A stretch of DNA of 64,000 nucleotides from the NCBI GenBank assembly GCA_963739085.1, contig CAVTZA010000007.1, positions 186,001 to 250,000 of the forward strand, given 5' to 3'. Positions 32,473 to 40,605 of the stretch are shown here, in pieces (position 1 is the stretch's first letter; every line of letters begins with the position of its first letter). A program made the translations under genes and the position numbers. Source of the stretch: DATFQE01 sp963739085 (lineage in GTDB: Bacteria > Actinomycetota > Thermoleophilia > Gaiellales > Gaiellaceae). The notes under the pieces are model-generated. The model searched no databases. It was not told the DNA's origin and worked only from the letters and a program-made list of their open reading frames with translations.

Positions 32473-33873
32473 TCAACGGCCGGGTCGCAGGATGACGCTC
32501 GTGACGGTCTTCGCGCAGATGGCCACGTCGACGAGCAGGTTCCGGTGCCGGAGGTACCAGAGGTCGTACGACAGCTTGGTCGCCGCGCCTTCGGCGTCGG
32601 ATGCGTAGTCGGCGCGCAGCTGGGCCCAACCGGTCACGCCCGGCTTGATCAGGAGCCGACGGTTGAAGTACGGGATCGCCTCCTCGAGCATGGGCGCGAA
32701 CTCGGGCCGCTCTGGCCTCGGTCCCACGATCGACATGTCCCCCTTGAGGACGTCCCAGAGCTGGGGCAGCTCGTCGAGATGCGTGGTGCGCAGCACGCGA
32801 CCGAGTCGCGTCACCCGGGGATCGCGCTTGGCGGCGAAGAGCGGGCGGCCGCCCTCCTCGGCGTCCACGCGCATCGTGCGGAACTTGTACATCGTGAAGG
32901 GCTTGCCCCCCGCCCCTACCCGCGTCTGGCGGTAGATCACCGGGCCTGAGGTCGCGCGGAGCAGCAGCGCGATCACGGCCATCACAGGCGCGGCGAGGAT
33001 CAGTCCGATAGAGGCCACGACCACGTCGAAGGTGCGCTTGGCGAAGCGTGTGTACGGCTTCTGGCGCAGGTGGAGGATGCTCATGAACCAGCCCGGAGTC
33101 AGCTGCTCGACCGGGACGCGGCCGAAGGCGTGCTCGAAGAAGTGCGCGAGGCCGACGACCTTGAAGCGGCCCGCCGGAGCGGCGAGCAGCCGGTCGAGCG
33201 CCTCGATCGAGCTCTCGCCCTCCGCGAGGACGATCAGCTCCGGCCGCTGTGCCGCGACGATCGCGGCGAGCTCGGAGACCGGCCCGAACAGCGGCGGTCC
33301 CGTCGCGGGAGGCTCCTCGACGACGTCGTCCACCACGCCGACGACCGCGAACGGGGTCTGGGGCTCTGCCTTCACGCCGTCGACGACGGCGGCCGCACAC
33401 GAACCGGCCCCGACCACCAGCACGCGACGCTTCGCGGTCACCCGCCTGCAGGCGATGTCCCAGAGCGCCGTCAGCGCGAACACCGAGAACGCCATCGCGA
33501 CCAGCGTCGAGGACGGGAGGCTCAGTCCGGGAAGCCACACGATGAGCGCCGACACGGTCACCAGGCCGGTGACGGTGCCGACGGCGGCGCGGACCGCCGA
33601 CCCGAGCGCGAAGTGCACCGCTCCCGCGGCGCTTCGGAGCGCGAGCACCCAGATCGCCGCGAGGAGGGCGCCGAAGCCGAGTGCCGGGTCGGTCGAGCCG
33701 TAGTGCGAGGCGGTCAGTGTGAGCACGGGCACACAGACGAGCAGCGCCTGACCGATACCGGGGACGAGCCTCGACCCCTGCTCCCGCACCACCGCGGCGA
33801 GCGTCGACCATGGCTCCGCCGCCCCAGGAACTCGGTGGGAATCGACAGGCCGATCGTGCGCGCGTGTACTCAC
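32473..33873 (-). CDS. Exopolysaccharide-initiating polyprenyl glycosylphosphotransferase (WbaP/WcaJ-like)
   Basis: 466-residue enzyme that transfers the first sugar-1-phosphate to undecaprenyl phosphate. The N-terminal half has four hydrophobic helices and a Rossmann-like region (RVLVVGAGSCAAAVVDGV). The C-terminal catalytic domain starts at RFAKRTFDVVVASIGL and shows GPVIYRQTRVGAGG, FTMYKFRTM, DELPQLWDVLKGDMSIVGP and KPGVTGWAQL, with the conserved Asp/Glu-Arg pairs of the family. Start is GTG. It opens the polysaccharide locus and diverges from the P-loop kinase gene. Sugar specificity (Gal, Glc or others) cannot be read. Confidence 0.93.
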   Translation of the reverse strand: MSTRAHDRPVDSHRVPGAAEPWSTLAAVVREQGSRLVPGIGQALLVCVPVLTLTASHYGSTDPALGFGALLAAIWVLALRSAAGAVHFALGSAVRAAVGTVTGLVTVSALIVWLPGLSLPSSTLVAMAFSVFALTALWDIACRRVTAKRRVLVVGAGSCAAAVVDGVKAEPQTPFAVVGVVDDVVEEPPATGPPLFGPVSELAAIVAAQRPELIVLAEGESSIEALDRLLAAPAGRFKVVGLAHFFEHAFGRVPVEQLTPGWFMSILHLRQKPYTRFAKRTFDVVVASIGLILAAPVMAVIALLLRATSGPVIYRQTRVGAGGKPFTMYKFRTMRVDAEEGGRPLFAAKRDPRVTRLGRVLRTTHLDELPQLWDVLKGDMSIVGPRPERPEFAPMLEEAIPYFNRRLLIKPGVTGWAQLRADYASDAEGAATKLSYDLWYLRHRNLLVDVAICAKTVTSVILRPGR

Positions 33874-33978
33874 GGTTTATGCGCCGAGCGACCCCGATCC
33901 GTGTAGGGGCACATCGAGTGTACCCGGGACGGCGTCCAGTTGCCAAGGTAGGCCTTGCCGTGCCTAAGCTTGACGCCG

Positions 33979-34524
33979 ATGCGGCGTGTCGTGGTCATAG
34001 GACCGGCGGGGGCGGGGAAGTCCCGACTTTCCCGAGCACTCTCCGAGGCGCTGGGCATCGACGTGATCCACCTCGACGCGCTCTACTGGCGTCCCGGTTG
34101 GGTGCCGACTCCCGCGGAGGAGTGGGAGGCGTTCCAGCGCCGCGAGCTGGAGCGCGACGAATGGATCGTCGAGGGCCTGCACGAGTCGACCGTCCACCTC
34201 TGGCTCGACGCGGCCGACACCGTCGTCCTGTTCGACATCTCGCCGCTGGCCTCGATCTGGCGCGTCACCCGCCGTCGGTTCGTGCGTACCGGGCCGGGGG
34301 CCGACATCCCCGCCGGCTGCGAGCCCGCGCCTTTCCATCGCGCCGCCACGAAGTTCCTGCGCTACCTCTGGGAGTACCGCCGACGGACGCGGGCCGAGCT
34401 ATTCGCGGAGCTCGAGAAGCCCCATCCCGGCCGCCGCGTGGTCGTCGTCCGGGGCGAGCGAGACGTCCAGGCCTTCCTGGACACGGTCGAGGCTCGCACG
34501 GGCGCCGCCTCGCCGGCGGCCTGA
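33979..34524 (+). CDS. P-loop NTPase/kinase (adenylate-kinase-like, FlaR/topology-modulation type)
   Basis: 181-residue P-loop protein. Walker A is VVVIGPAGAGKSRLSRAL right after the start. The GIDVIHLDALYWRPGW stretch and WIVEGLHES are typical of small kinases annotated as DNA topology modulation (FlaR-like) proteins or shikimate/gluconate-kinase relatives. A lid-like Arg-rich RVTRRRFVRTGPGAD follows, and RVVVVRGERDVQAFL closes the fold. ATG at 33979 is used instead of an upstream Met because it starts directly at strand 1. Substrate unknown. Confidence 0.8.
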   Translation: MRRVVVIGPAGAGKSRLSRALSEALGIDVIHLDALYWRPGWVPTPAEEWEAFQRRELERDEWIVEGLHESTVHLWLDAADTVVLFDISPLASIWRVTRRRFVRTGPGADIPAGCEPAPFHRAATKFLRYLWEYRRRTRAELFAELEKPHPGRRVVVVRGERDVQAFLDTVEARTGAASPAA

Positions 34525-34563
34525 GGACGGCTCGCCGGGCGCGTCACGGGGAACTTTCAGAGT

Positions 34564-35748
34564 GTGACTTCGATTGCGGCTCCGGCCGGGCTGACGGTGG
34601 ACCGCGCCTCCACCCCGGAGGCGTTTGCAGCCCTGGCTCCCGAGTGGGACGACCTCGTCCGCGCCATGCGCCGGCCGACCCCGTTCTTGCTGCACACGTG
34701 GCTGGAGGAGTGGTGGCGCTACTACGGTGAGGGCGGCGAGCTGTCCGTCATCGTCGCCCGCAGGGACGGGCGCCTCGTGGGCGCGATCCCCCTGTGCCTG
34801 CTCCACACGAGGGGCTTGCGGGTGCTCACGTTCCTGGGCGACCACGACTCGGTGCTCGCCGATCTCCTGCTCGCTCCCGGCGAGGGCGCGGAGGTCGAGC
34901 TCGCCCTTGCAGAGCGAGCCCTCGGCCTCGAGTACGACTACATCGACCTCTACGGGGTGCCGGCCGAGAACCGGCTGACGTCCTCGCTCGGGACGGAGCG
35001 GCTCCACCTGATCGAACGAGCCGAGTCGCCGGTGCTCGATCTCGAGGGCTCCTGGGAGGAGACCTACCAGGCTCGGACCTCGCGCAAAGGGCGGAGCCTG
35101 CATCGCCGGCGGCGACGGCAGCTGACCGAGCTCGGGCACGTCCACACCGAGATCGCCCGGACCGAGTACGAACTCACCGAGGCGCTCGAGCACGCGTTCG
35201 AGCTTCACGACGTGCGCTGGGACGGCCGTCCGGACGGCTCGGGCTTCACTACCGAGACGGGGCTCCGCTTTCATCGCTCGGTCGTCCGCGCGCAGGCTGC
35301 GTCCGACGTGGCGCGCATCACGACCCTGAAGCTCGACGGCCGGCCGATCGCGTTCAACTACTACTTCGTCTTCGCCGGCAGGATGTTCGGCTACCGGCTC
35401 GCGTTCGACCCCGAGCTCAGCCGCTTCTCCCCGGGGCTCCTCAACACGCTCGACTCGATCGGCTTCGCGTGCGACGAGGGCGTGCGGCGAGTCGAGTTCC
35501 TCGGCGGGCCGGAGCGCTACAAGAGCGACCTCGCCGACCGGTTCGAGCCGATGTACGAGGCAGTGGGCCAGGCTGCGAGCATGCGCGGCTCGGTCGCGGT
35601 TGCGGCGCGGGTCGGGGCGATCAGAACGCGGCGGTTCCTGAAGCGCTCGCCCACGATCCGGCGGTTCTACTTCGAGGGCTTGGCTCCCGCCAGACGCCTT
35701 GTCGGGCGCGCCGCCGGCGGTCGAGCCGCGCACCGCACCGCCGGCTAG
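34564..35748 (+). CDS. FemAB/CelD-type GNAT acyltransferase of the polysaccharide locus
   Basis: 394-residue protein with a GNAT-6/BioF2-like architecture as in CelD/BcsL proteins: an N-terminal half with FLLHTWLEEWWRYYGEGGEL and ARRDGRLVGAIPLCL, and a second acetyltransferase-like half with TLKLDGRPIAFNYYFVFAG, GYRLAFDPELSRFSPG and VEFLGGPERYKSDLAD. These proteins in exopolysaccharide clusters are thought to acylate polysaccharide or its precursor. GTG 34564 is the start. It precedes the deacetylase gene by 5 nt. Confidence 0.8.
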   Translation: MTSIAAPAGLTVDRASTPEAFAALAPEWDDLVRAMRRPTPFLLHTWLEEWWRYYGEGGELSVIVARRDGRLVGAIPLCLLHTRGLRVLTFLGDHDSVLADLLLAPGEGAEVELALAERALGLEYDYIDLYGVPAENRLTSSLGTERLHLIERAESPVLDLEGSWEETYQARTSRKGRSLHRRRRRQLTELGHVHTEIARTEYELTEALEHAFELHDVRWDGRPDGSGFTTETGLRFHRSVVRAQAASDVARITTLKLDGRPIAFNYYFVFAGRMFGYRLAFDPELSRFSPGLLNTLDSIGFACDEGVRRVEFLGGPERYKSDLADRFEPMYEAVGQAASMRGSVAVAARVGAIRTRRFLKRSPTIRRFYFEGLAPARRLVGRAAGGRAAHRTAG

Positions 35749-35753
35749 CGCCG

Positions 35754-36635
35754 ATGTCCAGGGTGGTTCCTTTCTACGCGCTCAAGGCGGGCGCGACGCG
35801 CGCGCGCTCGGTCGCCTGGCGTGCGCGCAGGCATCGCCCGGAGGAGACCGGAGGGCTCCGGATCCTCTTCTACCACCGCGTGGCGAACGAGCGGGACGAG
35901 CTCGCCGTGCGTCCGGACGCCTTTCGCCGCCAGATGGACCACCTCGCCCGCGAGGGTTATCGCGTCGTCGACGTCGTCGAGCTCGGCGACTTGCTCGAGA
36001 ACGGCGCGACCCCGACGAGGACGGTGGCGCTCACGTTCGACGACGGCTTTCTCGACGTCGCCGAACACGCGCTGCCCGTGCTGCTCGACCACGGGTTCCG
36101 GGCGACGGTCTTCGTGTCGCCGGCGGTCGTCGACGGGACGGCGACCTTCGGCTGGTACGACGAGCAGCCGCCGGTGCTGGACTGGGACGACATCGTGTAC
36201 CTCGACCGCGAAGGCACGCTGCGCTTCGAGGCGCACACGCTCACACACCCGAACCTGCTCTCCCTCGAGCTCGGCGCGGCGGACTACGAGATCCGCGGCT
36301 CGAAGGCGGCGCTCGAAGCCCGGCTCGACCGTCCGGTGCTCGCGTTCTCGTACCCGTCAGGGCTGTACGGCGACCGCGAGCAGGACCTCGTTCGCGCGGC
36401 CGGGTTCCGCCTCGCCGTCTCGTGCGAGCCGGGCGTGAACCGCCCCGACATCGATCGCCTCGCCCTCCGTCGTCGGCAGATCGACGGCCGGGACAGCATG
36501 CTCGACTTCACGGCGAAGCTGGAGGGCGGCCATGACTCGCCGCTCCCGCTCCGCGGGCTCTACCGTCATGTCCGCTATGGGACGGGAACGGACAGGCCCG
36601 CCCGGTCGAGCTCGCGCATATACAGGGCGACGTGA
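35754..36635 (+). CDS. Polysaccharide deacetylase (NodB homology)
   Basis: 293-residue carbohydrate esterase family 4 protein. The metal-binding motifs are visible: TFDDGF (motif 1, Asp-Asp), HTLTHPN (motif 2, His-x3-His) and FSYPSG (motif 3). It begins with a short basic N-terminus and YHRVAN, as in export-associated deacetylases. Likely removes acetyl groups from the lipid-linked or extracellular glycan. ATG 35754 follows the acyltransferase stop by 5 nt. The 3' end overlaps the convergent glycosyltransferase gene by 61 bp, so the last ~20 residues (basic and Ser-rich) may be read-through. Confidence 0.88.
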   Translation: MSRVVPFYALKAGATRARSVAWRARRHRPEETGGLRILFYHRVANERDELAVRPDAFRRQMDHLAREGYRVVDVVELGDLLENGATPTRTVALTFDDGFLDVAEHALPVLLDHGFRATVFVSPAVVDGTATFGWYDEQPPVLDWDDIVYLDREGTLRFEAHTLTHPNLLSLELGAADYEIRGSKAALEARLDRPVLAFSYPSGLYGDREQDLVRAAGFRLAVSCEPGVNRPDIDRLALRRRQIDGRDSMLDFTAKLEGGHDSPLPLRGLYRHVRYGTGTDRPARSSSRIYRAT

Positions 36636-37684
36636 GCGCGGCGGCAGGGCTCGAGGTCGAAGAGCTCCTCGGCACGGGCGCGTCCTGCCTCACCGAGACG
36701 GCGGCGGAGCGTCGGGTCGGCGACGACCGTCGCGAGCGCGGCCGCCATCGCCTCGGCGTCCGCCGGCCGGACGAGCAGACCCGTGTCGCCGTCGACGACG
36801 AGCTCTCCGACCCCGCCTACCGCCGACGCGACGACGGGCAGTCCCGCGGCCATCGCCTCGAGCACGGACACCGGCAGGCCCTCGGAGCGGCTGGAGAGTA
36901 CGAAGGCGTCCGCGTCCGCAAGCACGGCCGGGACGTCGCGACGCTCGCCCTCCAGACGGACGCGATCCTGGAGCCCCAGCTGCGTGCGCAGCGCCTCGAG
37001 CTCCGCGCGCTGAGGGCCGTCGCCGACGATCGCCGCCTCGAAGGCGTCCGCCGGAAGGAGCGCGAGCGCCTGCAGGAGCGTCTCGAAGTCCTTTGGCGGC
37101 CGGAGCCGTCCCACGGCCACGAGCAACGGCCTCGACCGCGTGCTGCGCGCGCGAGGCGCTCCCCGGACGTCGACCGCGTTTGGGATCACGACCGTTCGCT
37201 CGGCGACGCAGGTGCGTGCCGCCAGGCCGCTGGAGCGCTCGAGCTCCGAGACGCAGATCGTCGCGGTCGTCATCGGGCTAATAAGGCGGTCGGCCCAGCG
37301 ATAGAGCAGCGAGGAGGGCCCGCCTTTCGCGGCGAAAGCCCAGCCGTGCACGGTGAAGACGCGGACCGGGACCCCGAGCGCCCACGCCGCCAGGCGGCCG
37401 AGCACACCGGCTTTCGAGCTGCTGACGTGCACCACGTCGGGGCGCGCCCGCCTGATCAGCCGCACGAGCTCAGCCAACGCGAGGGGGTCGCGCCACGGGC
37501 TGATCGGCCGGCGGAGATGGCGGAGCGGGACGTACGGAAGCCGCAACGCCTGCGCCGTCTCGCGCACCGGCCCGTCGCCGTGTGCGGCGACGGTGACGTC
37601 GAACCGTTCGGCGAGAGCCGGCAGCAGCGACGTCACATAGGACTGCGCCCCACCGACCTCGGCCAGCGTGATCACGATCAGCAC
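36575..37684 (-). CDS. Glycosyltransferase family 4 protein
   Basis: 369-residue GT-B enzyme. The N-domain opens VLIVITLAEVGGAQSYVTSL, the GGxx-type acceptor loop; PDVVHVSSSKAGVLGRLA and VHGWAF follow. The C-domain has LVAVGRLRPPKDFETLLQAL, AIVGDGPQRAELEAL and the donor-binding SSRSEGLPVSVLEAMAAGLP with the E-x7-E pair. It probably adds a sugar to the growing repeat unit on the cytoplasmic face. GTG 37684 is preferred; a GTG at 37726 would overlap the divergent start of the polymerase gene. Confidence 0.9.
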   Translation of the reverse strand: MLIVITLAEVGGAQSYVTSLLPALAERFDVTVAAHGDGPVRETAQALRLPYVPLRHLRRPISPWRDPLALAELVRLIRRARPDVVHVSSSKAGVLGRLAAWALGVPVRVFTVHGWAFAAKGGPSSLLYRWADRLISPMTTATICVSELERSSGLAARTCVAERTVVIPNAVDVRGAPRARSTRSRPLLVAVGRLRPPKDFETLLQALALLPADAFEAAIVGDGPQRAELEALRTQLGLQDRVRLEGERRDVPAVLADADAFVLSSRSEGLPVSVLEAMAAGLPVVASAVGGVGELVVDGDTGLLVRPADAEAMAAALATVVADPTLRRRLGEAGRARAEELFDLEPCRRAHVALYMRELDRAGLSVPVP

Positions 37685-37711
37685 GCGCGGCCTCGCCGCT
37701 GAGCTCCGCCG

Positions 37712-39058
37712 ATGGCCGTCTTCCACGCCGCCCAGCCGCTTCCTCGCCGCCTCGACAGCTCGCGGGCCCTGACCTACGCGGCCGGGGCGGCGGGCCTCGT
37801 CGTCTTCGGCCTGGCGCTCTCGGTCGGCCTCTCGCAGAATCCGCCGCCGCTCCTCCTGCTCGTCGCCGCGGGCCTTGGCCTGCTCACGATTCTCGCCCTG
37901 GCCGTCGCGCGGTTCTCCGCCGCGGTCGCCCTGGGGGTGCTGCTGCTCGCGGTCGTCCGCATCGAGCCTGCGCCGCCAGACCTCGTCTTCGCCGTCGTCG
38001 TCGCCGTGGCGCTCGTCACCGCTCGCTTCAGCCTCGGACGGGTGCCGCTCAGCGTGACCGCGCTCGTGAGCGTGTTCCTGGCCTTGAACCTGCTCGCCAT
38101 GCTCGAGGTGATCGACGTGGCGCGCGCGGTCGAGTTCTTCGGCATCACCTTCTATCTCGGGGTGCTCGGGCTCTGGCTCGCCTCCTACGTCTCGTCGGTC
38201 GGTCGCGCGCGTCTGGTAGTCGGCGCCTACATCGCCGCTGCGACCGTCTCCGCGCTGGTCGCCGTGCTCGCGCTCTTCGTCGCCTTCCCCGGCAGCGAGC
38301 TCCTCGTGCGCGGCCCCCGGGCGCAGGGGCTGTTCAAGGACCCGAACGTGTTCGGCCCGTTCCTCGTGCCCCCCGCGCTGATCCTGCTCGAGGAGACCGC
38401 GTTCCCGAGGCTGTTCAGGCTCAGGCCCGCGGTCAAGCTGGCGCTCCTGTCGACGCTCGTCGTCGGCGTGCTCTTCTCGTTCTCGCGTGCGGCTTGGCTC
38501 AACCTGGCGGTCGGCGCGTTCGTGCTGCTCACCGTGCTCGCGCTGCGACGTGGCGCCGGCCGACGACTGCTGGCCGTCCTCGCCGGCATCGTGGCCGCCG
38601 CCGCCGTCCTGTTCTCGGTCCTCGCCGTCACGTCGTCGTTCGGCTTCCTGGAGCAGCGGGCCCAGTTCCAGACCTACGACACCGAGCGCTTCGGCGCCCA
38701 GCTCTCCGGCGTCGACCTCGCGCTCCAGTATCCGCTCGGGATCGGGCCCGGGCAGTTCGAGCGCGTCTCGCCCCTGTCCGCCCACAGCACCTACGTCCGG
38801 GCCCTCACCGAGGAGGGAGTCCTCGGGCTCGCCGTCGTCCTGGCGCTGCTGCTGCTCACGCTGGGGTTCGCCCTCCGCGGCGCACTGGACGGCCGAGACG
38901 TGTACGGAGTCGGGTCGGCGGCGCTGCTCGGCGCGTGGTGCGGCTTGATCGCGAACAGCGTCTTCGTGGACACGCTCCACTGGCGCCACCTCTGGTTGGT
39001 TGCCGCGCTGATCTGGGCCGGCGCCACGATTCCCCGGCGGCGCTACCGGCGCACGTAG
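37712..39058 (+). CDS. O-antigen ligase/polymerase (Wzy/WaaL-like) membrane protein
   Basis: 448-residue protein with about 11-12 transmembrane helices. The Wzy_C-type large periplasmic loop lies at residues ~300-360, with FGFLEQRAQFQTYDTERFGA and GIGPGQFERVSPLSAHSTYV, the conserved H-S-x-Y region. VFGPFLVPPALILLEE and LFSFSRAAWLNLAVGAFVLL are also typical. It should polymerise or ligate the lipid-linked repeat units outside the membrane. Its last 16 bp overlap the convergent Wzz-type gene. Confidence 0.88.
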   Translation: MAVFHAAQPLPRRLDSSRALTYAAGAAGLVVFGLALSVGLSQNPPPLLLLVAAGLGLLTILALAVARFSAAVALGVLLLAVVRIEPAPPDLVFAVVVAVALVTARFSLGRVPLSVTALVSVFLALNLLAMLEVIDVARAVEFFGITFYLGVLGLWLASYVSSVGRARLVVGAYIAAATVSALVAVLALFVAFPGSELLVRGPRAQGLFKDPNVFGPFLVPPALILLEETAFPRLFRLRPAVKLALLSTLVVGVLFSFSRAAWLNLAVGAFVLLTVLALRRGAGRRLLAVLAGIVAAAAVLFSVLAVTSSFGFLEQRAQFQTYDTERFGAQLSGVDLALQYPLGIGPGQFERVSPLSAHSTYVRALTEEGVLGLAVVLALLLLTLGFALRGALDGRDVYGVGSAALLGAWCGLIANSVFVDTLHWRHLWLVAALIWAGATIPRRRYRRT

Positions 39059-40605
39059 GGCAGCGGCGACCGCTGACCGCCGACCGCGACGAGGCCCAGC
39101 GGCTCGACGCGCAGCCGCTCGAGCGCCTCGCGAAGGTCGAGCACGACTTCGGGCGTGAGGAGCGAAGGCCGGCAGACCAGGATGACGCCGTCGACGCGCT
39201 GGGCGAGGACCTGGCTGTCCACGAGCCCGAGCAGCGGCGGCCCGTCGAGGAGCACGTAGTCGTAGTCCGAGTGCCTGATCTCCTCGAAGAAAGTCTCGAT
39301 GGCATCGCCCGCGAGGAGCTGAGCGGGGTCGGCCGGCTTCTGCCCGCTCGCAAGGACGTGCAGCGTGCCCGGGTTGGTCTCGTTCGCCTTCGACTTGCCG
39401 GGCGGGGCGCCGTTGCGCTGCCGGCGGCCCTGCGTCAGGAGCTCCGACAGCCCGGGCGCCCGCGCCACGTCGAAGAGCTCGTGGAGCTTCGGCCAGCGCA
39501 TGTCGGCCGAGACCAGCCAGACCCGCTGGCCCGCCTGGGAGAGCACCAGTCCGAGCGCGGCCGTGGCCTCGGTCTTCCCTTCGCCGTGGAGCGCGCTCGT
39601 GACGAGCACGATGCGCTTCTCGGTCGGCGGCAGGTGCATGCGGAGCGAAGCCTGCAGCGTCTGGTAGGCCTCGTACTCCCTCTCGCTCAGCGCGCTCCGC
39701 TCCCTGCCGAACGGGCGCCGGACGTAAGGGATCTCGGCGAGGATCGGGGCCTCGATGAGGCGGCCGAGCTCGCGTGCGCCGCTGACGCGCGGCTTCAGCT
39801 GTGCCCGTGACACGACGACGAGCCCGGCGATGAAGACGGACGCGAACAGCGCGAAGATCGCGTTCCGTACCGGCTGCGGCGAGTAAGGATCGGCGGGCGG
39901 CCGGGCGGCCTCTGCGAGCCTGAGCTCGGACCCGCTGTTCACTGCGTTCAGGTTCAAGTCGGTGAGGCGCTCCCGGATCGACGCCCGCTCCTCCTCCGCG
40001 GGAATGCCTCTGCGTCCGCGCAAGGCGTTCAGGTCGCGCTCGAGGCTGGCGCGCGCGCGCTGGATCCGCTGCCGGTCGGTCACCCGCTGCCGCGCGAGAT
40101 ACGTGCTCGTCACGCCGTTCGCGATCGCGGCGGCGGCGCGCGGCGTATCGCCCGTTGCCGAGACGTTGACGATGTCCGCGCCCGGCGTGACGCTCGCGTG
40201 CACCTTGTCCTTCAGGCTCACTGCCGTCTCACCCCGTAGTCGCCGGGCGGCGCCGCGCAGCGTCTCGCGCGTGGTCAGGAGAGTCTGGATGGTGGCCAGG
40301 CGGCGCTCGGTGGACGCGACGTCACCCGTGTCGAGCGGGTCGGCACCCTCTTCGAGCACCAGCTTCGACGTGGCCCGGTAGCGATCCGGCAGGCTCGCGG
40401 AGAAGAAGTACACGCCCGCGGTCAGCGCGACGACGATGCACGCGATCAGGATGCGGCTGCGGCGGAACGCGTCGACGTAGCGGCCGACCTCGACGGGCTC
40501 GGTGCCCTCGAGGTCGGGCGGAATCGGTCTGTCGGGGCCGCCCTCGCGCGCGCCGAGCGCGCCGGCGTACGAACGCGAGGAGGTGGCCGAGGGCTCGCCG
40601 GTCAT
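39043..40605 (-). CDS. Wzz-type chain-length regulator fused to BY-kinase-like ATPase domain
   Basis: 520 residues. The N-terminal Wzz domain has a first membrane helix (ILIACIVVALTAGVYFFSA), a coiled periplasmic region (QRIQRARASLERDLNALRG) and a second helix (NAIFALFASVFIAGLVVV). The cytoplasmic ATPase domain has Walker A SALHGEGKTEAT, Walker A-prime VWLVSADMRWP and Walker B YDYVLLDGPPLLG, as in CapB/Wzc tyrosine autokinases. The C-terminus is short (SPLPYVRR) with one Tyr instead of the usual Tyr cluster. It controls glycan chain length. ATG 40605 overlaps the beta-helix stop (ATGA). Confidence 0.88.
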   Translation of the reverse strand: MTGEPSATSSRSYAGALGAREGGPDRPIPPDLEGTEPVEVGRYVDAFRRSRILIACIVVALTAGVYFFSASLPDRYRATSKLVLEEGADPLDTGDVASTERRLATIQTLLTTRETLRGAARRLRGETAVSLKDKVHASVTPGADIVNVSATGDTPRAAAAIANGVTSTYLARQRVTDRQRIQRARASLERDLNALRGRRGIPAEEERASIRERLTDLNLNAVNSGSELRLAEAARPPADPYSPQPVRNAIFALFASVFIAGLVVVSRAQLKPRVSGARELGRLIEAPILAEIPYVRRPFGRERSALSEREYEAYQTLQASLRMHLPPTEKRIVLVTSALHGEGKTEATAALGLVLSQAGQRVWLVSADMRWPKLHELFDVARAPGLSELLTQGRRQRNGAPPGKSKANETNPGTLHVLASGQKPADPAQLLAGDAIETFFEEIRHSDYDYVLLDGPPLLGLVDSQVLAQRVDGVILVCRPSLLTPEVVLDLREALERLRVEPLGLVAVGGQRSPLPYVRR

